Made by a program: the position numbers and the translations under genes. DNA of 64,000 nucleotides from Blastocystis sp. Blastoise (taxonomy: Eukaryota; Sar; Bigyra; Opalinata; Blastocystidae): positions 186,001 to 250,000 of the forward strand of contig JBBPEB010000028.1 in assembly GCA_039096225.1 (NCBI GenBank). Reading direction: 5' to 3'. Below are positions 18,131 to 30,232 of the stretch, piece after piece. Positions within the stretch are counted from its first letter, which is position 1. Every line of letters begins with the position of its first letter. Under the pieces are notes generated by a model. That model was not told the origin of the DNA, did no database searches, and saw only the letters and a program-made list of their open reading frames with translations.

Positions 18131-19047
18131 TAATAAAACACATGATAATAAGAAAATTATAACTTTTCGTGCCAATTCACGAAAATTCTAAAAGTTGCCC
18201 CTCAAAATTGAATATTTTTCTCGAATTGATCCTTTTTCAATTTATCCTATATAATATCCTCTGTTGTTATTGAACTCTTATTAATTAATTTAATGTGATT
18301 CTCAGAGCTGTGTGGGCATGACAAAATATTCTCTTTTTTTTTATAGAACTTTTAATTATGACATCCTGTTTATTAGTTTTTGTAGATATTTATGATACCG
18401 ATGTGTCATATTTAAGATATAGAATAAAGTCATTCTGATTATACATAAAGGTAGATATTAGTTTTTTGTTATTTTTCTTTAATTATGTGTATATATTGTG
18501 AATATTTATGAGACATATCACATAAATCAATTCGAATGCAATAGAATGTCGCAAAAGGAGAATACTAATAAAGTGAAAATATAAATTACATACTGTTGAT
18601 TTAGATAAATACATACAAGAATGCATGTGATTAGAATGAATTTTACTGGAAGAGTAATTAAATATTTATAATATTTCTTTATCATTTTAGGCAGAATAAA
18701 TAAGCCATGTGTTGTTCGTAATAATACTATTATGGTTATTCCTGTCTAATTTTTCACTGTTTTTTATGCTATTCTTTGCATGTCATTCAAATAAAAGTAT
18801 ATATACTGATAATCTTGTTAAATATATGTATAATAATTTCAGTTATTCATAATAAATAGTAGTAATGTATTTTCATATAAAATAGAAATAATGTAAAAAA
18901 CTATATTTTATTATACGAATATATATATAAAACAAACCATAATAAATGTACATACATAGAACTATAAGAAATACAAACAATACATAAAAATATATCAATA
19001 TGAAATTGTATTTATAAGTATACATGTATATATATATATATAGTAGT
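18131..19047. other. Intergenic region, no gene seen
   Basis: This holds the presumed 5' flank of FANCL and 3' flank of the ARS2-like gene. Frames are short and hydrophobic from A+T composition alone. No RNA-like G+C island is visible. Confidence 0.5.
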
Positions 19048-20802
19048 TTAGAAATCATAGATAGAATTAAGATCTTGAGGTCGGGTAGGAGCAGAGGAAG
19101 CAGGATAATCTTCTCTTCTTGATGGTTCTATATATATATATATAGAAGGATATAGAAGGATATATAAGGATGTATAAGGATATATAAGGATATATAAGGA
19201 TATATATATATATAAGGATATATATATATATAAGGATAACTATAAGCATACGTTCATTTCTTCGTTGATAATTATTATTATTATTATTATTATAGGAGCG
19301 ATTATAGTTATTTTGATAATAATTACGTTGATTTCCATTTCTATTATTATTATAATTATTATTATTATTATTATTCGTATAGTTATGTCTTCTATTGAGG
19401 ATGAGAGGGAGTTTCTTGTGTTCATCAGCCATGTACTCATCATAATATAAATCTGTCAAAACTTGCTATATATTGATATATATATATTATTATTATTATC
19501 ATTATTATATAATATACAAGGATATAAATACATATAAGAAGAAGAAAAATAATGATATTATTATATATAAAACCATAATATAACAGTAGTATAAAAAACA
19601 AAAATAGCAATATATATATATATACAGCAAAAGATCCTTCAAAGAGATATATATCTTGTTTGTGTTTCGCTAAGAAGTGTTTTGGTATATAACTGATATT
19701 CTCAAATCGTTTATCTCCAAAAGGACATTTGGCGGGCTCTGTGGCAGTAGTCACACAACATAACTTATATAATTGTTCTTCTCCTGTCTATAGTATATAG
19801 TATATAATATAGTATATAGTATAAATAGATATATATATTATATATATACTTTGGTTAATATATCTTGTTCCTTTTGAATTTGTTCCTGTTTCTTTTGTTT
19901 TCCTTCTTCGCTATTTATAGATTCATATCGCTTTATACACTCCTCTATGGACTTATCTAACTGCTCGCACCATCCACTATCAACAGCATCCTCATCAGTT
20001 GGAGTAATTGTAGATCGCTTCATATCTTTACCAATTGTTTGAATAAGAGCACCATATTCTTTGAATTCTTTTCCCTCGTAATATTCAAAATTATGGACGT
20101 TACGTAAATAGTAACGTAAAAGATCCATAAGATACGTGTTGTCGAGGGGTTCGTCATGACAACGAACATTCTCAAGAATAGACAAAAAGTCACTAGAAAT
20201 ACCCTTATCTTGATCCATAAGTGTAATGAGTTTCTTCGCTTTCTCGATATCCGCGGTTAATCGGCTCTCACGATTGGCCTCCATGGGGATTATAGTATAT
20301 ATATCCGCGGGACGATAGACAGAGCAACGGAGAGAGAAACCGATGTCCAGGCGAGAAGAGTAATCATTCTCTATGAATAATATATACATAATGTATACAA
20401 AATATATATATAATATTCATCTTATTAAAAGTATTAAAAAATATAGAAGATTATATATAGATAGAAATAGACATAATACTATATATATACTATCCTTAAC
20501 AAATTCATTCATATTTTTATTCTTATAATTAATATTTTTGCCGCCAATAGAAAGCGCGGCATCTTTAGCAAGAGTGGGGTTTTCATAGAATAAGTAGATG
20601 GGTCTATTAAGAAGAGAGGGAGACCTTCTGAGTGCGTCTCCATAAGTGGTATAGAGTAGTCCATGTTGACTATCAGGAATGTCCTCTAAGAAAGTAGAGA
20701 AATCCAATCGGGTGAAATAAGAATCAATAGAATCTATTATACTATATATATATATATATATTGAGTAGTAAAAATCATAGTTTATAAATCAAAGCATCAT
20801 AG

Positions 20803-20840
<38 letters not shown>

Positions 20841-22181
20841 GATAGAATTAAGATGATTCTCGAAGGATTGTGGATCGACAGGAGCAGCAGGAGTAGCTTC
20901 AGAAGAAGCTATATATATATAATACATAAATACAATAATATATATATATATATACGTTCTTCAACAGGACCAACATATTTAGTTTCCTATACATATATAT
21001 ATATATATATATATTCTATGTTATGTATTAAATATACAGGAAGTAATATTTCAAGTGCATTATGTTTAATTCCTTCAATAATATCATTTGCTCTTATTTG
21101 AGCGATCTTATTATTCTGTTCCTTCAATTTATCTTGCTTTACAATACTATATAATTCCTGGAAAAACTCGAAATTCTTGGCATAAGTGAAGAAAGTGGAT
21201 GATAATTTAGTATCATATACTTTTACATAACTATAAAAAGATATATATATATATATATATAGAATAGTATCTATTCAATAATCAAGTTTCAGATTATATA
21301 TATATAATTGAGAATAAATGAGTTTATATATATTTAAAAGAAAAAAAAACAATAAGAAAAAAAATATTAAGAAAACATTAAAAAAAATCAATATAACCTA
21401 ATAATATACTCAACATATTCCTTAGCAAGAGCGAAGGGATCCTGAGAATCGTTCGCATTAAGAACGAAATCCTTAAAAGTTTGTTTTGGATCAATGTCAT
21501 CCAAGTATATTTGAGGAATTTCAGGGTCAGATTTCTCAACAGAATCCTTATCATTCTATATATATATTTATATATATATATATAGTTATAAATGATATAA
21601 ATAAAAAAATATATCATAATAAAAAACACAAAAAGTAAGCTTCACATACATATTGATTTCTGTTATAACGATTGTAAGGTCTGTTATTTCTATTATCATT
21701 ATAACGACCGAAACGTGACTGAGAATATCTATCATTTGAATCATATCTATATAGAATAATAGAGTATGTCAAGAGATTCATCTAAAATAATTATTAATGA
21801 TTATATAATAGCATGATTACTGAGGTTTATCTTCTTCAAGAGCCATGGATGGGGTGGCTTCAACAGATCGACTTCTACTTCTTGTTCTTTCTTCACTTTT
21901 TCGGTCACCATCATATCTTCTACTATATATTTGTATAATAAGATTATCAAATATGAAAGAATATTAAAATATAAAAATGTAACAAACCTTATATCTCTTC
22001 CAAATTCATCAACACGATCTTCTTCATCTGCTCTGGACTATATAAATAATAATCATATAAAAATAAAACAAAGGAAATAAAAAAATGAAATACACGTCTG
22101 TTGGCATAACGTCTGTCGTTATCTTCACTATCCTAAATATAAATCAATAATCAATAAATCTAGAAAACTTACAGAGGACAT
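19048..22181 (-). CDS. SRRT: ARS2/SERRATE-like nuclear cap-binding partner
   Basis: ARS2 links the cap-binding complex to RNA 3'-end processing, small RNA biogenesis and RNA decay. In order the product shows an Arg/Ser/Asp-rich N-terminus (MSSDSEDNDRRYANRR, RKSEERTRSRSRSVEA), a helical domain (VKVYDTKLSSTFFTYAKNFE), the middle domain (DFSTFLEDIPDSQHGLLYTT, LTADIEKAKKLITLMDQDKG, YLMDLLRYYLRNVHNFEYYE) and the conserved zinc-finger block (AKCPFGDKRFENISYIPKHF, LAKHKQDI), matching the family's CPLSGKKF and KHIFNKH elements. The C-terminus is Asn/Arg/Tyr-rich (NNNRNGNQRNYYQNNYNR). Many GT-AG introns interrupt it. The first exon is only MSS, followed by a GTAAGT intron. One 3' intron carries a tandem array of ATCCTT motifs (see repeat). 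Identification rests on domain order and the zinc-finger block. Confidence 0.8.
19140..19240 (-). repeat. Decamer array containing eight ATCCTT motifs in an ARS2 intron
   Basis: On the sense (minus) strand the intron between the exon ending RRNE and the final exon (QPSRREDYPASS) is a row of TATATCCTTA-type units. The core ATCCTT occurs eight times. The intron itself begins GTATGC and ends ATATAG, so it is GT-AG, yet its repeat unit equals the U12-type 5' splice or branch core found in other introns here. Confidence 0.85.
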
Positions 22182-22398
22182 GATTCAATTTAGTTTCTTT
22201 TCAAAATATCAACACAAAACTTCTCTAAAAAAAACAAACAAAAGTTGTCTTTTTATACCCAGAGAACTTCCAGTATTATTTTATTTTTTTAAGCTACATT
22301 TTGAAAACTATCATGAGAAATTACAGTTTTAGAAAAGCAATTTTTGTTTGTATATTATACATTGGATTTTGTGTTAAACTCCTAAATAATTTATAAAG

Positions 22399-23202
22399 AT
22401 GACTGAAGAAATACGTGTTTCGGAATTAGGTAACAATAAAGTAATGAAACAATTACTTGATGAAGAATTCTCTAAGGTATGATATATATTAGTTGGTATC
22501 TTACCTTTTAACTATATGTTTATTCCTTTCTTATTACATTTTTATTGCATAGTGTCTAACAAAGAGAAATATCAAGCCAGATCACTTATTCAACAATAGT
22601 CAGATTATTGTTATGACTGTGTGTTCTATATTTGCCCTTCTTTCTCATTTCAATGGAATGACATGGCCTGATAGTAAATGGGTTGTAGCCATTTGTAGTG
22701 TTTCTTATTTCATTACATACGTTATTGGTGAGATTATTGCTCATTATACATATGCAAATGTCTTTTTTGCCGGTCAACCTGCAGATACTCCTCTTCATTC
22801 TCATATGAATAAGATATTTGTCACTAGTCAGTTAGATAGATTTGATAGTGTGTATGTAGTGTTTTTATATTTATATCTATATCTATATTTATATTTATAT
22901 TTATTTATTTATTATTTATTAATCATAATATTTATTATATTATTATATTTATTATTTTTTATTATGGGAATAATAATAATAATCATTATTATATTTATTA
23001 TGTATATTGTAGTTATCACTTAAGTGTATATACAACTCATAAGGGTAAGAAAATAAGTTATGCAATGAATAATTCAGTAGGTCGTTATTTCCAAGAAGAT
23101 GGTTTATTAGTTCAAAACCAGGTCAAAGAAGATACTGATGAATTGATGAATAATTTTGTCGAATTATTCAACAAAAAAGGAAAGGCAAAGAAAAACGATT
23201 AA
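22399..23202 (+). CDS. SPCS2: Signal peptidase complex subunit 2 (SPC25)
   Basis: SPCS2 is a small non-catalytic ER membrane subunit of signal peptidase that shapes the enzyme's contact with the translocon. The product (about 185 residues) starts MTEEIRVSELGNNKVMKQLL and has two membrane segments (QIIVMTVCSIFALLSHFN and WVVAICSVSYFITYVIGEII), followed by YANVFFAGQ and the cytosolic domain (SVYTTHKGKKISYAMNNSVG, RYFQEDGLLVQNQVKED). The end is Lys-rich (FNKKGKAKKND). Two GT-AG introns, after EFSK and within FDSV, keep the frame. It lies head to head with the ARS2-like gene, with about 220 bases between the start codons, so the two may share a promoter region. Confidence 0.87.
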
Positions 23203-23537
23203 TTCTTTATTAATTATTTATTTTTTATTAGCATATATACATATGTATCAGTAATTAGTTTTTTAATGTATTTTTTATGAATAAGACGTTATCCTTATAT
23301 TCATTAAATGTAAAAATGGATACATTCTACACTGTCAGGCCATTTCCATGATACTTTTTGGAACATTTCGTAAATAAAAAAAGATGCTGACTTTTTCATT
23401 CATTCATCACTTTTTAAAACGTCATTATTTTCATTTATTTAATAATTATGTGAATGATAATTGAAAATATATATAACAAAAAATAATAAATAATAATATA
23501 TAATTAAAAGTATTAAAAAATTAAGAGCTATTTTAAT

Positions 23538-24973
23538 TTAGTTTGGAATAATTAGTATCTCGTTTTGAACTATATATATAGATATAATAGAAATAATAGT
23601 AATAATGATAATATAATATATACCTTCTAGTAACACTTCTAGGCAATCCCTTTCATAAAAACTACAACTATAAAATATAATGAATATATATATATAATGA
23701 TACCAATTATTTGTTGACCAAAGGAGACCACAGAGAACACCTATTATCTATATAAATAGAAAATAGTTAATTGCAAATAAAAAATAATAATATATACCTT
23801 TAAGACCATAATGTTGTTGATAAAAAGGACTATAACAACATTGGAACCCATACAAAGTAATGAATAATAATGATTTAGAGAATAAAAAAAAAATACCTTC
23901 AACAACACAGGACACTCCACAACTTATTGTTCAACTATATAGATAAAGAAAAGAAAAACAAACATACTGTCAAAAAATGAATACCAATTACTACCTATTT
24001 GAATCTATTTTGACATACCCTCTAAAACCTATATAGAATAAAACAAATAAAAAAATATTATATACATTTTAAAATATAAAAAAAAAGTTTCAAATAAAGA
24101 AAAAAACAGTATGTTTTTATTCTTTGTTCTTTAGTTTTTTAGTTGTATATATGAGAAATAATATTATTACTGTCATTTCAATTCTATTTATATATTAACA
24201 TAACTCTATTCTACTTAAATACAAAACAATAATAAATATCAATATTTATCTAAACTAAAATTTCAAAATGATACAATTATTTAAATGTATACTCATATAT
24301 ATAAGAATTAAATATATCAATGAATAATTAAGCAAATGAATAAATAAATAAATTTTAAAAAAACATATATATAAAAGAACAAATTAATTAACAAAAAAAA
24401 TTAAATAAATAAAATAATAAAATACTTAAAAAATGATAACAAAAAGCATTGAAAAAAAAATCACCTATAAATTGCATATGTAGTATGATAACCAATTTCC
24501 ATTTGAATACTAGTATCCATAGTCCATTCTATTCGTTTCAATTGAACATCTGTGAAAGGAGCATAAACAGGTTCTTGTGTATTAGTATTCTTTCTACTGA
24601 GTTTATTAATCTTTATCTTTCTTGAACTCTTCTTTATATCTGGTGTAGCTGTGCATAAAAATATGTAAGTACTAACAGTGATATGATACTTATTATTCAT
24701 GTTTTCGATATCAATTTTATAAATAATGGTTCTGTTTTCTCTACCTCGAGTATCAGGCTTTCTACGAAGAGCAAAAGTTTTGTTGCAACCTTCAGGAGTT
24801 ATACAAGCTTCTTTGATCTCAGGAGTCAAATGTATTTCTATCTCATATTCAATGAAGTATATCATATCATCAATACTACTAACAGTATTATCACAACTAT
24901 GACATATATGAGTAACAGGATCAATGGCAAATGTGTTTGTATTTTCTACGGAACCTCTATCATGAGTATCCAT
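23538..24973 (-). CDS. Unrecognised protein with Cys-rich and hydrophobic C-terminal part
   Basis: The first exon (24461-24973) is a clear open frame starting MDTHDRGSVENTNTFAIDP, with HICHSCDNTVSSIDD and EACITPEGCNKTFALRRKPD. No family is recognised. Downstream, small exons separated by GT-AG introns can be joined in one frame: GYVKIDSN, CGVSCVVEVLFINNIMVLK, IIGVLCGLLWSTNNW, CSFYERDCLEVLLE and a final VQNEILIIPN with stop at 23538. This chain gives a Cys-rich then hydrophobic stretch that could be a membrane anchor, but the chain is inferred from splice signals alone. The two CxxC-like pairs in the first exon may bind metal. Coding status of the first exon is fairly sure; the 3' part is tentative. 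Confidence 0.45.
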
Positions 24974-25681
24974 GTTTAGAAATTATGTTTCTGAATAATT
25001 CTAAAATAAATAAAATATATTTTATTTTGTCTTTTCATAGTTACAAAAAACTTAATAAAAATACTAGAAAAATTCTAGTCATGGGAAACTGAATCTTTAT
25101 GAATTAAGTCTTTAATAATTTCAAGAAATTCGGAAGAAATTTTTATTCATGCTAAACTTTGTAGAAGATATTTTTGAAATAGTAATCATAGTAAAATAGG
25201 CTAATAAGTGGATGGCCTATTAGTTTGAGCCATGCTGAGTATAGTAAACTGTCTCAAATTTAGGAAATGATAGAATTGAGCATATTATTGTCAACAAATT
25301 GGACAATAAAACATTTTATATTATTATTTATTCATTGTATGCATATGTATACTCCTGTTGATTCATAATAACAAATCTGATTACGTATCTTATAGAATAA
25401 AATGACAGCTTTTATGAATTAATTATTGTTATTGACTTTTGAATTGATATAACACCACTAAAACCTGTTTTCGATAGATTAAATGGAAAAAAAAATAATC
25501 ATCTTAAATTTTTAAGACAATAAATAAAATACCAAAGTTTTCAGAAAGACAATTTCAAAATTACCGATTTCTTGAAAATCTACCAACTCAAATATATTAC
25601 ATCTCAAATGATTCCATAAATAAAAGCTAACAAAACAAATTACATATAATAATAACGAAATAAAATTGAAAACAATACTAT
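24974..25681. other. Intergenic region, no gene seen
   Basis: About 700 bases between the unrecognised gene and the legumain stop. No coding-like frame or RNA-like structure is seen. Confidence 0.5.
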
Positions 25682-26941
25682 TTACATTAAGTCAACAATT
25701 TCTTGTCCATTTCCATTAAGAGTAGAACATAAGAAAGCAAGAGTATGAGTATATTGAAGAGAATAATCCGTGAATTTATGGTTTGAAAGATATTTATCTA
25801 ATACATTATTATAGCATTTCCAATTAATATGATGAATAGGATAAGATAAATAAGTATCATTATTACCATTAAACTTTTTAATAAGAGTAGAGAAATAAGT
25901 ATCAGCTTCTTTTCTAGACATAACTTCTTTTTCATATTCTTCATTAGCTTTAGAGTCACCTTGTTTCATTCTATATTCCCAGTAAAGTAAACTATTATCA
26001 CGAGAACTCCATGATTTCTTTGCTATTTGTTTCTTTCCTGATTTACATTCCTTGAAATTTGTTTCAGAAATAAAGTCACCTACCGTAATATTTGTCCATG
26101 AAAGATCTCCATATTGAACAGAGGTCGATGTAGTAGTAAAGAAAGCAGAATCATCAAATTGTTTTTGAAGAGTTAATGTTGCAAGATTAGCATCATCATC
26201 TTGTTCTAACCATGAACAACTCCATACTTCACCAAGACAAGTACCTATATGTTTACCACGAACAAGATCATTCATATCTACTTCTTCTCCAGGACAATAA
26301 GTACCCCAAGAATTTTCATCAGGAAGAGTAGAAGAAACAGCATAAAGATTAATATCAGTAGGTAAATCTAACCACATAGAACCAGATTCACAAGCTTCCA
26401 TATAATAAACAGCCTTAGAATATTTCTTAGTTTCATATAATTCCTTTAAAACAGCTTGAAGTTCATTAGCTTTAAGATAAGTTTTATCATCAGGCATACA
26501 TACAATACCACTACCACCATGATCAATAAAATAGAAGAATACAGTATCAGTAGGACCAGAATTAAGTGTTTTAACTTCAGTTTTACCTGTTAATTCTTTA
26601 ACTTTTTCAGCATCACCTTTTAAGATGGCATAATAAACTTCAGCACTTACTTCGTCTTTATAATCAATAACGACACCTTCATAGTAGTTACGAGGATTCT
26701 CACCAGGATGATTAAATATAGTTCCAGGGAAAATGTTTGCTTCATTATTAGCAATATCATCAGCCATAATAGTAATAATGTGTTCAGGATTCATTCCATG
26801 ATCCGTTAAGACATGATACATATGACAAAGATCAGCTTGATGTCTGTAGTTTTGGAAACCCTTAGACCCAGCAAGAAGAACAGCCCATTTATCAGCAGCA
26901 GCTAATGCTACAAATATGGCAAAAACTAAATAAAATTTCAT
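25682..26941 (-). CDS. Secreted legumain-family asparaginyl endopeptidase
   Basis: A single uninterrupted frame of 419 residues encodes a C13 (legumain) peptidase, a lysosomal or secreted Cys protease cleaving after Asn or Asp. A signal peptide is visible (MKFYLVFAIFVALAAA), followed directly by the mature start DKWAVLLAGSKGFQNYRHQA. The catalytic His lies in FYFIDHGGSG and the catalytic Cys in YYMEACESGSMW. Also typical are GTIFNHPGENPRNYYEGV and YAVSSTLPDENSWGTYCPG. N-glycosylation sequons occur at TNIT and NNDT. The C-terminal prodomain is present. The region downstream of the Cys carries PGEEVDMNDLVRGKHIGTC. No intron is found, in contrast to almost all neighbours, which could reflect retroposition, transfer or simple intron loss. 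Confidence 0.92.
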   Translation of the reverse strand: MKFYLVFAIFVALAAADKWAVLLAGSKGFQNYRHQADLCHMYHVLTDHGMNPEHIITIMADDIANNEANIFPGTIFNHPGENPRNYYEGVVIDYKDEVSAEVYYAILKGDAEKVKELTGKTEVKTLNSGPTDTVFFYFIDHGGSGIVCMPDDKTYLKANELQAVLKELYETKKYSKAVYYMEACESGSMWLDLPTDINLYAVSSTLPDENSWGTYCPGEEVDMNDLVRGKHIGTCLGEVWSCSWLEQDDDANLATLTLQKQFDDSAFFTTTSTSVQYGDLSWTNITVGDFISETNFKECKSGKKQIAKKSWSSRDNSLLYWEYRMKQGDSKANEEYEKEVMSRKEADTYFSTLIKKFNGNNDTYLSYPIHHINWKCYNNVLDKYLSNHKFTDYSLQYTHTLAFLCSTLNGNGQEIVDLM

Positions 26942-28257
26942 TCTTTATACAAAATATAAATAACGAAAAAAAAAGTATATAAAAGAAATCGAAATGCAAT
27001 AAACGGTTTATATGAGAAACGAGAGAAACAGAATGACAACCCTTCATTTTCATTCATGACGCATCGAAATAAACATTTTAAAAGAATATAATGGAATCAT
27101 TGTGTTTTCTATTTGATGACGCCTTTTTTATTTCTGTTCAATGAATAAAATAGTCTTTTAGAACTTGTTCAACCATTAAAAAAAGTGTAAATTCTAAATT
27201 GTATCGATGACGAATCATTAATAAATGTATGGTCATTGAATCTATATAAGGTTCTCCTTTATACTATATATAACAAAATATGACATATAAATGATATAGA
27301 TCAAATATCAAATATGAAAGCAATATAAATAAGATAAAAAACATTGAAAAACATTAAAATATAATTATGTGTACTTAAAAAATGGGTATTCAAAAAAGCA
27401 AAAAATTGGTTTACGAATAGAGTAAAAGATAAGAATAATAAATAAAATTAAATAAAATCTTATAATCGTCAACAAATAGAATGCAAATACACTCTTAAAG
27501 AATTTACAAAAGAAAGGAAAAAACATATAAGAAATTTGTTGGATTCTTTGAAATAAGAAAATAAAATGTATTTTATTAAAAAAATCTTCAGAAAATATTT
27601 TTTGATGTCTCCAGAAGTTTATTATTTTATAAATGCTGTCAATTTTATGAAAAACTAGCGATGGATGATTTCATGAATATTTCTTTTCTTAAACAATATA
27701 ATGAGAGGTATATTTAATAAGATCATTGACATTTAATATATATAAAATGCATATTTAATAATTATCTCAATTAAAATTGCAAACAAATGTTTCAAATGAT
27801 TGTCTCCAATAAAAATTGTATGAGGAACATAATGAAGACGCGATAGAATAGATTAAACTAGTTGAAAAAACACAAAATTCCTGCATAGTTTCAATCAATC
27901 ATTATATAATATGTATTTTTATAAGTTGTTTATCATAGATTCTTATTTGTTTCACTTGAAATAGTTTATATCACAACAAGTAATTGCATTTGAACCTATA
28001 TAGTCTTGATGTATAATGTCTTACAATTGGAAAATAATGAAATTCTCATTTTGAATCTATTCAGTTTGACGCTTATTTAAAAAAATCAAAATTTCTAACT
28101 GTGTTCTGATACATTATTGCCTATATTTAAATAGGATCTGTAGATAAGTGTAAACCACATGATGCTAATAAAGAATTGTTGATTTTATTTAATTATATGA
28201 TGTTATTATATAGATATGAATGAAAAGGAGAATGAAAAATAAAATGGAAAAAGGAAT
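26942..28257. other. Intergenic region upstream of legumain, no gene seen
   Basis: About 1.3 kb with no coding-like frame. Three ATGACG words (27055-27215) lie within 300 bases upstream of the legumain start and could be regulatory, but they have not been compared with other genes. A short A run just left of the tRNA gives the minus-strand T5 terminator. Confidence 0.45.
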
Positions 28258-28346
28258 TCCGAGCTGCCGGAATCGAACCAGCGACCCTTAGATTGCTGCA
28301 ATGCAGCCACTACAGTCTAACGCTCTTCCAACTGAGCTAAGCTCGG
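28258..28346 (-). tRNA. tRNA-Tyr(GTA) with a 16-nt intron
   Basis: The minus strand folds as a full cloverleaf: acceptor CCGAGCT/AGCTCGG (7 bp), D arm GCTC/GAGC, anticodon stem TTAGA/TCTAA, T arm GCTGG/CCGGC with TTCGATT loop. The anticodon is GTA, and the standard position between bases 37 and 38 holds a 16-nt intron, TGGCTGCATTGCAGCA, which itself forms a GCTGC/GCAGC hairpin. The B box reads GGTTCGATTCC. A run of five T follows the 3' end, as expected for RNA polymerase III termination. The discriminator is A. The 3' CCA is not encoded. Confidence 0.95.
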
Positions 28347-28551
28347 TACTGTATTGTTTTTTCATATCAGCATATATGAAATTCTGTCTTATCAATACAA
28401 CTATAAAATAAATGTTTTTCTATTATTGTCATATGTCTCTATTCTTATTGTCGTGTGATATATTGACATAAAAAATAAAGTTGAACAAAAAAGAAACATA
28501 CTAATAATAACAATAAAGTACTCACTACTTTATAAAACCTTATCAAATCAT

Positions 28552-29038
28552 TTATTCAAGAAGGGGAATAACAACAGTCTTTCCATTGAAAGCTTCAGTA
28601 ACCTTAACTTGACAAGCAAGACGAGAACTATAAAATATGTATATTATTGTTAGATCAATAATAAGCATAAAAACTATAAAATAACAAAAAAATATATATC
28701 AATATATATATATACGTAGGTTTGACACCCTTGATCTTCTTTAAGAGAGTAGCTTCAGTCTTACCAATCTTACCGGCAGCAGCAAAAGTGGCATCATCAA
28801 GAACGCATTGACAAGTACCGCAAGTACCTTCACCACCACAACCGTTAGGGATAGCAATATCATTATCTTCACAAGCTTGAAGAACACTGACTTCATCTTC
28901 TAATTCAACTTCAACGACATTTTCTTCACCAGCGGGGTTGACAGCCTTAAGATTGAAGGCAACGGACATGTTTCTTTGGAAGAAAGCGGGTTTGAAGGCA
29001 CGGAAGGCAGCAGGGGCAAGTCTAGCAAGGGATTGCAT
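28552..29038 (-). CDS. Organelle-targeted [2Fe-2S] ferredoxin
   Basis: A small electron carrier with a short Arg-rich, acid-poor leader (MQSLARLAPAAFRAFKPAFF) typical of import into mitochondria or hydrogenosomes. The mature part starts near AFNLKAVNPAGEENVVEVE. The cluster ligands are the three Cys of GCGGEGTCGTCQ (C-x5-C-x2-C) and the Cys of SRLACQV in the second exon, the adrenodoxin-type spacing. The intron between KGVKPT and SRLACQ is GT-AG. The frame through it is exact, and the protein ends KTVVIPLLE. The partner (pyruvate:ferredoxin oxidoreductase and hydrogenase in anaerobes, or Fe-S assembly in aerobes) cannot be told from this window. Confidence 0.9.
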
Positions 29039-30232
29039 GTTGATTTACAGTAATATGAAAAACAATAATATATGAGAATAGTTTTACATAGAAATCATGC
29101 CAATTATTTGTGGATTTGTCATTTGCTATCATTCCCATAAGAGAAACCCAAATCATGTTGTTTTATTTTTTCATTGTTATTCTTTGAAATATACTGAAGA
29201 CAATATGAATAACCACGAATCTAGACAACTTTATCCACTTTTTGTGATTTGATATTCCCGTGATTATTTAGTTTTTTCTATAGAAAAGAAAAATTCCATG
29301 ATTGTATTCGAGGAAAAGTTTCCCTGTATCTCGTTTCTTACTGAAGTTTTCATATTCTGTCTTCTTTTGTTACCAACTGGATACTAGATTCATTGAATAT
29401 GCTTGTTTTATCACTTTCTAGCCTTTCTACACTCTATGTGATGAAAATAAACATTTATAGTTTCTATAATCATTCAAATAATTACTTACTATTTGAGTAT
29501 TTCTTGATAAGTATGGTTTTTTATAATATTAAATATCTTGAATATACTTACAAGGAACTTTCAAATATGAAATACGTTTTTCTTTATTTTCTTTTTCATT
29601 ATTCTATGTTGTTATGTGGTAGTTTTTCACTTCATATCTATACCGTTAAATGAACCATAGATATATTTACTCAATTAAAGATTAAAATCAAATCAATGAC
29701 TTTTAACAAGAGTTACTTAGTTATTCTCTGATTCTGAAGATTCTATAGCTATTCTTTAAGTGATCTATGTAGTTAAACAAATATATGAAAGAAATAGCAT
29801 TTTGTATTTAAATAATAATATTATTAAAAGTAGTTATTTTACAAATTTAGATTAAACTATTTACAAAAGGTCAATGAATAATTTGAAGATATATGTACAA
29901 CTGTATCTACTTTATGGTTACCTTAAATACAGGAATAAAGAGATTATCTAGTACTGTAATTATCAAATAAAGTGAAGGAAATAGTTCATGAATATAATAT
30001 AATGACGACTTGCATAAATACCTACGTGGGCATAAATATAGTTGATGATAAGTGATAGGAAACAATAAAAATTAAATTAAAATATTCTCAAGACTATTAT
30101 GAAAAATATAAGCAGAATTGTGAAAATAAACAGGAGAGAAATCTTAAAAAAAAAAGATAATGAAATCAATAAGAAAAACAAGTCGTGTTCTTTTTAAATG
30201 AGCAATATCTTTCATAAACTGTATAAAATAAA
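29039..30232. other. Intergenic region between divergent genes, no gene seen
   Basis: About 1.2 kb separates ferredoxin (-) from the LMBR1-family gene (+). No recognisable coding frame is found. GAATAACCACG (29207-29217) and CGTGATTAT (29259-29267) lie 170-230 bases upstream of ferredoxin. Both words recur upstream of other genes. Confidence 0.5.

Noticed and set aside
19067-19459. Asn-rich frame as a separate prion-like protein
   Set aside because: It is the C-terminal exon of the ARS2-like gene and joins in frame to the zinc-finger exon.
29393-29653. 86-codon plus-strand frame between ferredoxin and the LMBR1-family gene
   Set aside because: Composition-driven Tyr/Phe/Leu/Ser-rich frame without recognisable features, in an intergenic region.
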